DNA of 18,157 bases from Marvinbryantia sp. GTDB lineage: Bacteria > Bacillota > Clostridia > Lachnospirales > Lachnospiraceae. Shown here one piece after another: positions 7,631 to 14,456 of the stretch. Made by a program: the position numbers and the translations under genes. The stretch spans positions 1 through 18,157 of the forward strand of contig JAEDFS010000038.1 of assembly GCA_016297895.1 (NCBI GenBank). The letters are read 5' to 3'. The notes below the pieces were generated by a model. That model had not been told where the DNA came from and did not search any database. It saw only the letters and a program-made list of their open reading frames with translations. Within the stretch, counting starts at the first letter, position 1. Each line of letters begins with the position of its first letter.

Positions 7631-9220
7631 TCAGGACCTTCCGAATTCCGCCAGCTTCAGGCCCGGATTTCGATCCAGAGTCATTCCGATACTCCAGGGA
7701 TTCACCCAGATCAGAAGGGGATTGCCCTTTAAGTCTTTGATCTTCTTCATGTCAGAGGTGCCCACCAGTTTATTCAGATCATAATTTTCATTTTCGATCC
7801 AGCGGATATGCTCATAGGGAAGGTTCTCCATACGGATCTCTACATTATATTCATTTTCCAGACGGTATTTGAGGACTTCAAACTGCAGCACACCCACGAC
7901 TCCCACGATGATCTCCTCCAGACCGGTATTAAACTCCTGGAAGATCTGGATCGCACCCTCCTGGGCGATCTGCGTGATTCCTTTTACAAACTGTTTTCTC
8001 TTCATGGTATCCACCTGGCGTACCCTGGCAAAATGCTCCGGTGCAAAGGTGGGAATCCCTTCATACTGAAACTTTTTCCCCGGCATGCAGATCGTATCAC
8101 CAATGGAATAAATACCGGGATCAAAGACTCCGATGATATCTCCCGCATAGGCTTCGTCCACAATGTGGCGCTCCTGGGCCATCATCTGCTGAGGCTGGGA
8201 GAGACGCTGCTTTTTGTCGCCCTGCACGTGGTATACTTCCATTCCCGCATCAAATTTTCCGGAACAGATCCGCATAAATGCGATCCTGTCACGATGAGCC
8301 TTATTCATATTTGCCTGGATCTTAAATACGAAGGCTGAGAAATCCTCCTTCATGGGATCGATCACCCCGATATCTGCCTTCCTTGGCAGCGGAGATGTGG
8401 TCATTGCCAGGAAATGCTTCAGGAAGATCTCCACACCGAAATTGGTAAGTGCGGAACCGAAAAATACCGGAGAAAGTTCGCCCTTGCTGACCAGTTCCTG
8501 ATCAAACTCCGCACTGGCTCCATCCAGCAGCTCGATCTCATCCATGAGCTGGGACATCCGTTCTTCCCCCACAAATTCTGCCAGTTCCGGTGAATCTACC
8601 GGGATCTCTCTGGCCTCTCCCTCTTTTGTTCCCTTTTCCGTGTTGGTAAACACCGTTACTTTTTTGCTTCCACGCTCATAGACTCCCTTAAACTCTTTTC
8701 CGGAACCGATGGGCCAGTTGATGGGACAGGTAGCGATTCCCAGTTCCTTCTCAATATCATCCAGAAGTTCGAAGGTGTCATTGGCATCCCTGTCCATCTT
8801 ATTGATAAAGGTAAAAATCGGAATATGACGCATCACACAGACCTTAAACAGCTTTCTGGTCTGTGCCTCTACGCCCTTGGAAGCGTCGATTACCATGACT
8901 GCGGAATCTGCTGCCATCAGCGTACGGTATGTGTCCTCCGAGAAGTCCTGATGTCCCGGAGTATCCAGAATATTGATGCAGTATCCGCCGTAATTAAACT
9001 GCAGTACGGAAGAGGTTACGGAAATTCCTCTTTCTTTCTCGATCTCCATCCAGTCAGACACTGCATGACGGGCAGTTGCCTTTCCTTTTACAGAGCCGGC
9101 CAGATTGATTGCTCCTCCGTAGAGCAGGAATTTCTCTGTCAGCGTGGTCTTACCGGCATCGGGATGAGAGATAATGGCAAAGGTCCTGCGTTTCTTTATT
9201 TCATTGGTAATATCGGTCAC
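7631..9220 (-). CDS. prfC: Peptide chain release factor 3
   Basis: RF3 is the translational GTPase that removes class I release factors from the ribosome after termination. The 529-residue length is typical. The GTPase domain shows G1 HPDAGKTT at 19-26, the switch region GISVTSS at 65-71, G3 DTPGH at 86-90 and G4 NKMD at 140-143; the domain II and III regions follow, with GVVGVLQFEVLKYRLENEYN near the C terminus, a family hallmark. The start is GTG at 9220, supported by GGAGGAAATAAGAA directly upstream; no ATG fits as well. It lies after the spoIIIA terminator, in the slot occupied by accB-accC in Bacillus subtilis. It probably has its own weak promoter. RF3 is not normally part of this conserved neighbourhood. 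Confidence 0.96.
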   Translation of the reverse strand: MTDITNEIKKRRTFAIISHPDAGKTTLTEKFLLYGGAINLAGSVKGKATARHAVSDWMEIEKERGISVTSSVLQFNYGGYCINILDTPGHQDFSEDTYRTLMAADSAVMVIDASKGVEAQTRKLFKVCVMRHIPIFTFINKMDRDANDTFELLDDIEKELGIATCPINWPIGSGKEFKGVYERGSKKVTVFTNTEKGTKEGEAREIPVDSPELAEFVGEERMSQLMDEIELLDGASAEFDQELVSKGELSPVFFGSALTNFGVEIFLKHFLAMTTSPLPRKADIGVIDPMKEDFSAFVFKIQANMNKAHRDRIAFMRICSGKFDAGMEVYHVQGDKKQRLSQPQQMMAQERHIVDEAYAGDIIGVFDPGIYSIGDTICMPGKKFQYEGIPTFAPEHFARVRQVDTMKRKQFVKGITQIAQEGAIQIFQEFNTGLEEIIVGVVGVLQFEVLKYRLENEYNVEIRMENLPYEHIRWIENENYDLNKLVGTSDMKKIKDLKGNPLLIWVNPWSIGMTLDRNPGLKLAEFGRS

Positions 9221-9254
9221 TTCTTATTTCCTCCAGATTTCTGCACAAAAACGT

Positions 9255-9285
9255 ATTATTTTTTCTCCACGGACTATCTTAACAA
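9255..9285 (-). promoter_or_regulatory. Possible weak promoter of prfC
   Basis: On the minus strand, TTGTTA (9285-9280) is followed 19 nt later by AATAAT (9260-9255). The spacing is longer than ideal and the -35 overlaps the T-rich tail of the spoIIIA terminator, so this is only a candidate. Some promoter is expected here because a terminator separates prfC from spoIIIAH. Confidence 0.3.
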
Positions 9286-9312
9286 AGGAAAGAGCCGCTG
9301 TCAACGGCTCTT
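9280..9312 (-). terminator. Terminator of the spoIIIA operon
   Basis: On the minus strand, AAGAGCCG (9312-9305) and CGGCTCTT (9297-9290) form an 8-bp perfect GC-rich stem with a 7-nt loop. The tail TTTCCTTTGTT follows. It begins 9 nt after the spoIIIAH stop codon. The tail is T-rich but interrupted by CC. Confidence 0.8.
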
Positions 9313-9321
9313 CGCTTACTT

Positions 9322-9909
9322 TTACTCCCCTGCTGCCGCAGGAGTGATCACAATGTTTTCTCCGGGGATCTCAGTCTTACGTTTTACGATATCTTCTATC
9401 TGTGCCCTCTGGGCATCTGTAATTTCCGCCATGTTGATCACCACATCCGCACTTCCGTCTGTGATACTGACCACGCTTCCTTCAAAGCCTTTGGCATCCA
9501 GCAAAAGCTCCGCAGCAGCTTCCCGCTCCGCCTGTTCTGTAAGAGACGTAATGCTGTCGATGGCATTCTGTTTTTGTGCCTCGTCAATGGCATCATTATT
9601 GATGACTTCCATCAAGGTCTCTTTATTCTGGGCGCGAAGCTGTTCTCTTGTCAGTTTTGCCTCCGCTGAAAAGGAAGCGCCGGTCAGGCTGGTAAGTACG
9701 GCTTCTCCCGGTGTGTCCGTCACTTCCTGTGAATCGGCCCCATCGGCGGTATCCATTCCGTTTTCCTTTAAGATCAGATCTTCATCCAGGGTATTCTGAA
9801 CCACAGCCTCCTTCAGTCTGGTTCCTGAGTAGTTCAGATATCCCGCAACAGCAATCATGATCGCCAGTGTGGTAATCAGAATCTGGTTCTTTTTCACGAT
9901 ATGTTTCAT
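9322..9909 (-). CDS. spoIIIAH: Stage III sporulation protein AH
   Basis: SpoIIIAH is the mother-cell ring protein that crosses the intermembrane space and docks with forespore SpoIIQ, forming the channel needed for late sigma-G activity. The 195-residue protein has a short basic N terminus, one membrane segment at about 8-25 (QILITTLAIMIAVAGYL) and an extracytoplasmic part. That part contains a charged helical region (about 80-135) and a C-terminal YscJ/FliF-like ring-building fold ending at GENIVITPAAAGE. The ATG at 9909 has AAGGAGGGGG just upstream, a very strong site. Last gene of the operon, 13 nt after spoIIIAG, with a terminator behind it. spoIIQ is not in the window. Confidence 0.94.
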   Translation of the reverse strand: MKHIVKKNQILITTLAIMIAVAGYLNYSGTRLKEAVVQNTLDEDLILKENGMDTADGADSQEVTDTPGEAVLTSLTGASFSAEAKLTREQLRAQNKETLMEVINNDAIDEAQKQNAIDSITSLTEQAEREAAAELLLDAKGFEGSVVSITDGSADVVINMAEITDAQRAQIEDIVKRKTEIPGENIVITPAAAGE

Positions 9910-9922
9910 GCTTTCCCCCTCC

Positions 9923-10474
9923 TTAATCCATCTTCATTACTTTGATTTTATGCACCTCCAGTCCGAATAATGCCATCACCGCATCGGTTATATTTTTTAC
10001 CACCACTCCATTGTCACCGCCTTCTGCAAGTACCAGGACCCCCTCCACACTGGGAGCTGTCTCCTGGATCACATAAGGCTGCTGGCTTCCGCTGCTGTCC
10101 TTTTCATAGACCGTGGCTTCCTCCTGATCCTTCTCCGACGTACTGCGGCTTTCACTTCCGCCCTCTTCCCGGATCTGCCGCTCTGATACCGGCGTATCCT
10201 TTTCCACGATCTTTTTCCCGGTGGCTTTCTGGGTGATCATCACTTTCACCCTGCCTGCCCCTTCCATATGACTCAATATCTCTTCCAGACGGTTTTCCAT
10301 ATCAGAGATCGTATCTGCCGCAAGAAGCTCTGCCGTCTCAGCAGCCGGATCATCCTTCGTTTTTTCCTGAGGCGAAGAAGGGAGGACCAGTACTGTCAAC
10401 AGTATTCCCACCAGAAGAAAAAGTATCCACTGATCCCGACGGATTTTCCCAAACTTTTCTTTGAATTTCTCCAT
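9923..10474 (-). CDS. spoIIIAG: Stage III sporulation protein AG
   Basis: SpoIIIAG forms a large membrane ring in the mother-cell membrane around the forespore, part of the SpoIIIA-SpoIIQ complex. The 183-residue protein has a basic start, one membrane segment at about 16-32 (WILFLLVGILLTVLVLP), and a low-complexity Ser/Glu/Asp-rich middle (about 105-135). The conserved core is MENRLEEILSHMEGAGRVKVMI at about 58-79, given here in halves MENRLEEILS and HMEGAGRVKVMI, and the C-terminal half contains ITDAVMALFGLEVHKIKVMKM. This matches the family ring-building domain interrupted by a variable insertion. The ATG at 10474 has GAAGGAG upstream within the end of spoIIIAF, and the gap between the two genes is 7 nt. 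Confidence 0.93.
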   Translation of the reverse strand: MEKFKEKFGKIRRDQWILFLLVGILLTVLVLPSSPQEKTKDDPAAETAELLAADTISDMENRLEEILSHMEGAGRVKVMITQKATGKKIVEKDTPVSERQIREEGGSESRSTSEKDQEEATVYEKDSSGSQQPYVIQETAPSVEGVLVLAEGGDNGVVVKNITDAVMALFGLEVHKIKVMKMD

Positions 10475-10481
10475 CTGCCCA

Positions 10482-11021
10482 TCACTCCTTCACATAGACC
10501 AGGATCCGGTCCTCCGGAAGTCCATATACCGCACTGACTGTGCTCCTGAGCTGACTGTCATGTTCTGTCTTCGTTTCTCCGTTTTCTGAATTGGAATGGT
10601 TCCCTTTTACAGAGATCCTGATCTCCTCCACTTCCCATCCCGATTCTCCCTCCATATCTACTTCTGCCTCTACATCCGTCACCTGTGCTCCCTGATCGAT
10701 CGCCAGCTCTTTGATCTGCCTCTCAAGCTCATTTAAGCATGCTTCCCGGATCTTTTCATTTTTCAATTCCATCAGGGAATCCGCACTTTCCTGAAGCTCC
10801 CATATGTTCTCCTGCCTCATCCCATCCTGAAATACACGGTCCAGCTTTTCCTGAATCTTAAACACATCCAGAAGCGGTCCGAGAGTAATCAAAAGAAACA
10901 CCATTCCGCCAAAAAATCTGAGATATCTCTGATACTCCGGGCTTCGGACCAGATGATACAAAAGTTCCAGCAGGCAGAGACAGCATACGACATTTCTCAT
11001 CCATCCATAGATCTCGCTCAT
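10482..11021 (-). CDS. spoIIIAF: Stage III sporulation protein AF
   Basis: SpoIIIAF is a membrane protein of the SpoIIIA secretion-like complex. The 179-residue product has two hydrophobic segments at about 9-24 and 37-53 (FFGGMVFLLITLGPLL), then an extracytoplasmic domain with a C-terminal region (EEIRISVKG and VYGLPEDRILVYV) that resembles a ring-building fold. The ATG at 11021 lies 3 nt after the spoIIIAE TAG, with AAGGAG spanning the end of spoIIIAE, so translation is probably coupled. The family is weakly conserved in sequence, and assignment rests on length, topology and position between spoIIIAE and spoIIIAG. Confidence 0.92.
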   Translation of the reverse strand: MSEIYGWMRNVVCCLCLLELLYHLVRSPEYQRYLRFFGGMVFLLITLGPLLDVFKIQEKLDRVFQDGMRQENIWELQESADSLMELKNEKIREACLNELERQIKELAIDQGAQVTDVEAEVDMEGESGWEVEEIRISVKGNHSNSENGETKTEHDSQLRSTVSAVYGLPEDRILVYVKE

Positions 11022-11024
11022 TTT

Positions 11025-12221
11025 CTAACTCCTTACAGACGCCGTCACCATCGCCAGAGTGATCAGAAACATGATCCCTGTCATCGATACCGCTTTCAGC
11101 AAAAGCCCAATGCCCTCACCCGTCCGGCTGATGCATTCCGTGATCCTTTTATCCGATACCGGCTGTACTGCTGCCCCCACTGCCTGATAGAGCAGCGTAC
11201 AGACTGCCAGACGGAGGACCGGAACCAGACAGATCAGTCCGATGACCAGAAGTCCGGCCACTCCGACTGCATTTTTTAAAATCACCGCAGTCCCAAGCAC
11301 CGTCTCGGTCACGGCACTGAAGGTGTTCCCCAGAACCGGAACCGCCCCGGCCGCTTTTTTCCACATGGAATTTTTCAGAGAATCGATCGCCGGCAGAAGC
11401 AGACCCTGCACCGTCTGAACTCCTATCACCAGGGCCAGCATGGTCTTCATCAGCCAGGACAGGATCCCTTTGATCAGCTCTGCCATTCTGGAAAGATAGT
11501 CTTCCCTGCCCAGATGATTTAAAAGCTGAAACAGTACATAGAACCCGATCCCCGGCAAAACGATCTTCAGCATCACTGTCTGAACTCCTGTAATAAAAAA
11601 GAGAGTCAGTTCATAATAACCCATGGCAGTCACCGACCCGGATGCCAGAAACGCCGCAGCCAGATATACCGGAAGTAACAGTTTCATAAAATGAAGGATC
11701 TGTCCCATGGTCTCTTCTGCTGTAAGGGTCAGTTCACGAAATCCGTTCATAACCAGCATAAACAGCATCAGATAGATCATATAAAAGGCAATATCGGAGA
11801 TCTGATTTTTTTCAAACACCCGGATAAAGCCGGTGAATACGGCAGCTGCGATCACAAGGATCAGAATATGGATCACCAGATCCTTCTGAAGCTTCAGCTC
11901 CGCAAACAGGGTATCTTTTACAATGGACGCCAGACCTTCTCTGCTTACCGGAACTTCTCCCCGGAACAGTTCCATCACTGCATCCCGGAAACTGAAATTC
12001 TTTTCAGGCAGCATTTCCTCCAAAGCATTCTCGATCTCCTGTATGTCCAGTTCTGCCATCCAGGAATCCGCCCATTCCTCCGCCTGAGCCTGCCCCTCCC
12101 GTACCTCACTAAGCTCTTCTGCACAGACCGGATGTACACGGAATACACAAAGTATGCAGAAAAGGAGCACCGCCCATCCGTTTCTTTTCCATGAAACTCC
12201 TTCTTTCCTGTCCCGTCCCAT
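11025..12221 (-). CDS. spoIIIAE: Stage III sporulation protein AE
   Basis: SpoIIIAE is the largest polytopic membrane protein of the SpoIIIA complex and is thought to be its membrane conduit. The 398-residue protein begins with a signal peptide: basic residues, the hydrophobic stretch AVLLFCILCVFRV, and a likely cleavage at VCA-EE (after residue 34). An extracytoplasmic acidic segment follows, and several membrane helices come later, including IHILILVIAAAVFTGFI, LLLPVYLAAAFLAS and a glycine-rich VAGLLVIGLICLVPVLRLAV. The ATG at 12221 has GAGGTG upstream and lies 4 nt after the spoIIIAD stop. The next gene starts 3 nt after its own stop. No break or missing region was seen. Confidence 0.95.
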   Translation of the reverse strand: MGRDRKEGVSWKRNGWAVLLFCILCVFRVHPVCAEELSEVREGQAQAEEWADSWMAELDIQEIENALEEMLPEKNFSFRDAVMELFRGEVPVSREGLASIVKDTLFAELKLQKDLVIHILILVIAAAVFTGFIRVFEKNQISDIAFYMIYLMLFMLVMNGFRELTLTAEETMGQILHFMKLLLPVYLAAAFLASGSVTAMGYYELTLFFITGVQTVMLKIVLPGIGFYVLFQLLNHLGREDYLSRMAELIKGILSWLMKTMLALVIGVQTVQGLLLPAIDSLKNSMWKKAAGAVPVLGNTFSAVTETVLGTAVILKNAVGVAGLLVIGLICLVPVLRLAVCTLLYQAVGAAVQPVSDKRITECISRTGEGIGLLLKAVSMTGIMFLITLAMVTASVRS

Positions 12222-12225
12222 GCTT

Positions 12226-12612
12226 TCACCTCAGAAATCCGGATACTGTATCCAGCAGCGCCAGCACCACAGGTGTACTGATCGTCAGGACCGAGATCTT
12301 TCCGAACAGTTCGATCTGTCCAGCCACTGCGGAAAACCCTGCATCCCTGCAGATTCCGGACGCAAAATCAGCAATATAGGAAATACCCACGATCTTCAGC
12401 AGGATCTCCAGATAGCCATCCCGGATCGTCACATATCCTGTCATCTCCGCAAAAAGCTCCGCCAGTGCCTCCAGTCTGGAAACTGCATAGAAAAAAATGA
12501 CCACACAGGCTGCCATACTGATCATTGCGGAAAACTGGGGTTTCATCTCCCTGACCATCAGTCCGGTCAGCACTCCTGCAATCCCAAGGACTCCGATCTT
12601 AACCATATCCAT
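12226..12612 (-). CDS. spoIIIAD: Stage III sporulation protein AD
   Basis: SpoIIIAD is a small integral membrane protein of the SpoIIIA complex, related to SpoIIIAC and structurally likened to small export-gate subunits of secretion systems. The 128-residue product has about four hydrophobic stretches: about 5-20, 29-46, 70-90 (LLKIVGISYIADFASGI) and 102-124. The conserved LKIVGISYIADFASGICRDAG is visible as LKIVGISYIADF plus ASGICRDAG. The ATG at 12612 has GGAGGAGAG upstream; a second in-frame ATG two codons later is possible. It sits 21 nt after spoIIIAC and 4 nt before spoIIIAE. Confidence 0.94.
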   Translation of the reverse strand: MDMVKIGVLGIAGVLTGLMVREMKPQFSAMISMAACVVIFFYAVSRLEALAELFAEMTGYVTIRDGYLEILLKIVGISYIADFASGICRDAGFSAVAGQIELFGKISVLTISTPVVLALLDTVSGFLR

Positions 12613-12633
12613 GTCCGACTCTCCTCCCTGCCC

Positions 12634-12828
12634 TTACAGTGCAAACAGACTTTTTATGGTGTCAAACAATTCATAGATATAGGGCAGCAGCCAGAACAGC
12701 ACCAGGATCAGTCCCGCCATGGAAGCCAGAGACGCCTGGTCCTCCCTTCCTCCATGCTTCAGTACCTGGCTGATGACGGATACCAGGATCCCTACCGCCG
12801 CTATTTTAAAAATGAGATTAACGCTCAC
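12634..12828 (-). CDS. spoIIIAC: Stage III sporulation protein AC
   Basis: SpoIIIAC is a very small membrane protein of the SpoIIIA complex. The product is 64 residues with two hydrophobic helices, about 4-24 (NLIFKIAAVGILVSVISQVL) and 34-53 (LASMAGLILVLFWLLPYIYE), joined by a charged HGGRED loop, matching the family size of 65-70. The start is GTG at 12828, chosen because AAGGAGGAGG lies directly upstream. A longer in-frame reading from 12969 would add a charged, non-homologous extension overlapping spoIIIAB and is rejected. The gap to spoIIIAB is 16 nt. Confidence 0.93.
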   Translation of the reverse strand: MSVNLIFKIAAVGILVSVISQVLKHGGREDQASLASMAGLILVLFWLLPYIYELFDTIKSLFAL

Positions 12829-12844
12829 GGCCTCCTCCTTTCCA

Positions 12845-13366
12845 TCAAAGGAATACAACAGCAAGAAACAGGCCGCCCATGACCCCCAGACAACGATACA
12901 CTTTTCCTTTTCCCTGATATTCCTCCTCCGCCATCCTGCATTCCCTCTCCAGCTCTTCCAGATAGACACCGATCATTCGAAGCTGCATCTCCTGATCCAG
13001 ATAGCCAAGACCCGATCCGGCACGGAGAAATTTCTGAATATCATCCGGTTTTAACCCGGTTTTATTCTGAAGTACACCACTGTTTTCATTCAGAATGACG
13101 GAAAGTGTCCTTCCATCCCTGCGTTCCATTTCCTGTGCTGTTTTTTTCAGGAACTCCGCAAATGGTTCCGGACAGCGCAGGGCAATTGCAAAAAAGGCTT
13201 CCTGAAGCGGCACAGCAGAATAACGAATCTCTCCCTTCAAAAGCTCCATCATTTTCTGCATTTCCCGTAAATTCCTTACTCTTCCTGCCAGTCCCATACT
13301 GGCACCAAAGCCAAGGGCACTGCTGGAAAGAACTGTGAGAAGGATCCCCACTGTCTGTATCGGCAT
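12845..13366 (-). CDS. spoIIIAB: Stage III sporulation protein AB
   Basis: SpoIIIAB resembles the GspF family of type II secretion and pilus platform proteins and is the likely partner of the SpoIIIAA ATPase. The 173-residue protein has a hydrophobic N-terminal segment at about 5-24, a helical cytoplasmic body (MELLKGEIRYSAVPLQEAF at about 40-58), the conserved GSGLGYLDQEMQ near 118-129, a charged helix, and a C-terminal membrane segment (LGVMGGLFLAVVFL). The ATG at 13366 overlaps the spoIIIAA stop as TGATG, a coupled arrangement. A GTG one codon earlier is possible. Domain layout is typical of the family. Confidence 0.94.
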   Translation of the reverse strand: MPIQTVGILLTVLSSSALGFGASMGLAGRVRNLREMQKMMELLKGEIRYSAVPLQEAFFAIALRCPEPFAEFLKKTAQEMERRDGRTLSVILNENSGVLQNKTGLKPDDIQKFLRAGSGLGYLDQEMQLRMIGVYLEELERECRMAEEEYQGKGKVYRCLGVMGGLFLAVVFL

Positions 13367-14325
13367 CACCAGTCCTCACTTCCGTACAGCTTTGTTCCCC
13401 GCTCATCAAAGATCGCTTTGATCTGTCCTACTCTCTTCTGATTATGTAATACAATATACCGTTCAAATACCCGTTCCTGCATCAGTTTCTGCATCAGAGG
13501 TTTTTTCTCAATATCCTCAATGGACGCCCCATGAACTGTAGTCAGCAGCTTGCAGCCACAGTTTACCACCGATTCAATGGCACCGATGTCCCGATAATCC
13601 CCGATCTCATCCACGGCAATGATATCCGGAGACATGGAACGCACCAGCATCATCATTCCTTCCGCTTTTGGACAGCAGTCCATCAGATCGGTCCGGATCC
13701 CAAGGTCATTCTGAGGCACCCCCATATAGGATCCTCCCAGTTCCGAGCGTTCATCCACCACACCCACTGTCTTTCCGGGCAGCATGCTGTTTCCATTGGA
13801 AAGCTGACGGATCAGGTCCCTAAGCAGTGTGGTCTTCCCGCACCTGGGCGGAGAGATGATCAGAGTATGACATACCTCCTCTTCACGGATCACATAGGGC
13901 AGTATTTTGTCTGCACATCCCCGGATTTGATGGGACAGACGTACATTGATAAAAGAAATATGCTTCACGCTTTTGATTTTCTCCCCTTCCATCACCATTT
14001 TACCGGCGATCCCAATCCGGTGTCCTCCCTGGATCGTAAGAAATCCCTGCCGGATCTCATCCTCAAAGGCATACAGGGAAAAGCCGGAAATGTATTCCAG
14101 GGTCTCCACCAGTTCCTTTTTTTCCACCAGAAAGCTTCCCTCCTCTGTCACAGAAAGCTCCCCGGTCGGTTTTACAAAGTATTCCTTTCCATCCCAGGTA
14201 ATCAGAAGAGGGCAGCCCGCCCGCAGCCTGATCTCCTGCAGTTTTTCAAAATCCGCATTCAGCCTTCCCAGCACTTCCCGCAGTCTTACGGAAAATATGT
14301 GCAAAAACTCATTTCTGTTTTCCAT
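13366..14325 (-). CDS. spoIIIAA: Stage III sporulation protein AA, ATPase
   Basis: SpoIIIAA is the secretion-type AAA+/RecA-like ATPase that powers the SpoIIIA complex. The 319-residue protein has an N-terminal region (about 1-130) with GHRIGIAGK near 101-109, a Walker A loop SPPRCGKTT at 158-166, DERSELGG at 191-198, Walker B DIIAVDEIGD at 234-243, and TTVHGAS at 262-268. The frame is open to 14376, but the ATG at 14325 is preceded by GGGGGAGCGGG and gives the family-like start; a start at 14376 would lie upstream of the sigma-E -10 element. It is the first gene of the operon and overlaps spoIIIAB by 1 nt. Expression should be in the mother cell during sporulation. Confidence 0.95.
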   Translation of the reverse strand: MENRNEFLHIFSVRLREVLGRLNADFEKLQEIRLRAGCPLLITWDGKEYFVKPTGELSVTEEGSFLVEKKELVETLEYISGFSLYAFEDEIRQGFLTIQGGHRIGIAGKMVMEGEKIKSVKHISFINVRLSHQIRGCADKILPYVIREEEVCHTLIISPPRCGKTTLLRDLIRQLSNGNSMLPGKTVGVVDERSELGGSYMGVPQNDLGIRTDLMDCCPKAEGMMMLVRSMSPDIIAVDEIGDYRDIGAIESVVNCGCKLLTTVHGASIEDIEKKPLMQKLMQERVFERYIVLHNQKRVGQIKAIFDERGTKLYGSEDW

Positions 14326-14356
14326 CCCGCTCCCCCTTCGCTGTGTCTTTAACCTA

Positions 14357-14384
14357 AATATATGAGTCTGTCCCAAAAATATAC
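14357..14384 (-). promoter_or_regulatory. Sigma-E-type promoter of the spoIIIA operon
   Basis: On the minus strand, -35 GTATATT (14384-14378) and -10 CATATATT (14364-14357) are separated by 13 nt. These match the Bacillus sigma-E pattern KMATATT and CATACAHT at six of seven and seven of eight positions. The start of transcription is expected near 14349, about 24 nt before the spoIIIAA ATG. The spoIIIA operon is known to be sigma-E-dependent in the mother cell, which agrees. Confidence 0.83.
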
Positions 14385-14395
14385 CAGAAGTTTAC

Positions 14396-14424
14396 TTGCA
14401 TTTTGGAATTCAAAAGAGTAAGAT
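14396..14424 (+). promoter_or_regulatory. Likely promoter of the carbamate kinase gene
   Basis: On the plus strand, TTGCAT (14396-14401), a 17-nt spacer and TAAGAT (14419-14424). The match is moderate (three and four of six), but it is the best pair in the 131-bp intergenic region at ideal spacing, 32 nt before the ATG at 14457. The spacer contains the inverted repeat TTTTG-N5-CAAAA (14401-14415), a possible operator. Confidence 0.55.
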
Positions 14425-14456
14425 AAGGATATCTATTTTACTGCGAGGTACGGACT

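Noticed and set aside
8825..9799. A 324-codon open frame on the plus strand across the prfC start and spoIIIAH
   Set aside because: It runs through the prfC ribosome site, the spoIIIA terminator and spoIIIAH in antisense, with low-complexity Ser-rich sequence. Both real genes on the other strand are well supported.
12829..12969. N-terminal extension of spoIIIAC to 12969
   Set aside because: The extra 47 residues are charged, overlap spoIIIAB and do not fit the 65-70 residue family, while GTG at 12828 has an AAGGAGGAGG site.
13531..14352. A 273-codon open frame on the plus strand opposite spoIIIAA
   Set aside because: It is antisense to a clearly identified ATPase and has no domain; composition is that of a shadow frame.
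14365..14377. Similarity between CTGTCCCAAAA near the spoIIIA promoter and CTGCCCCAAAA in the terminator before nusB
   Set aside because: The shared stretch is short, one copy is part of a hairpin and the other is a promoter spacer with no matching arm. Treated as coincidence.
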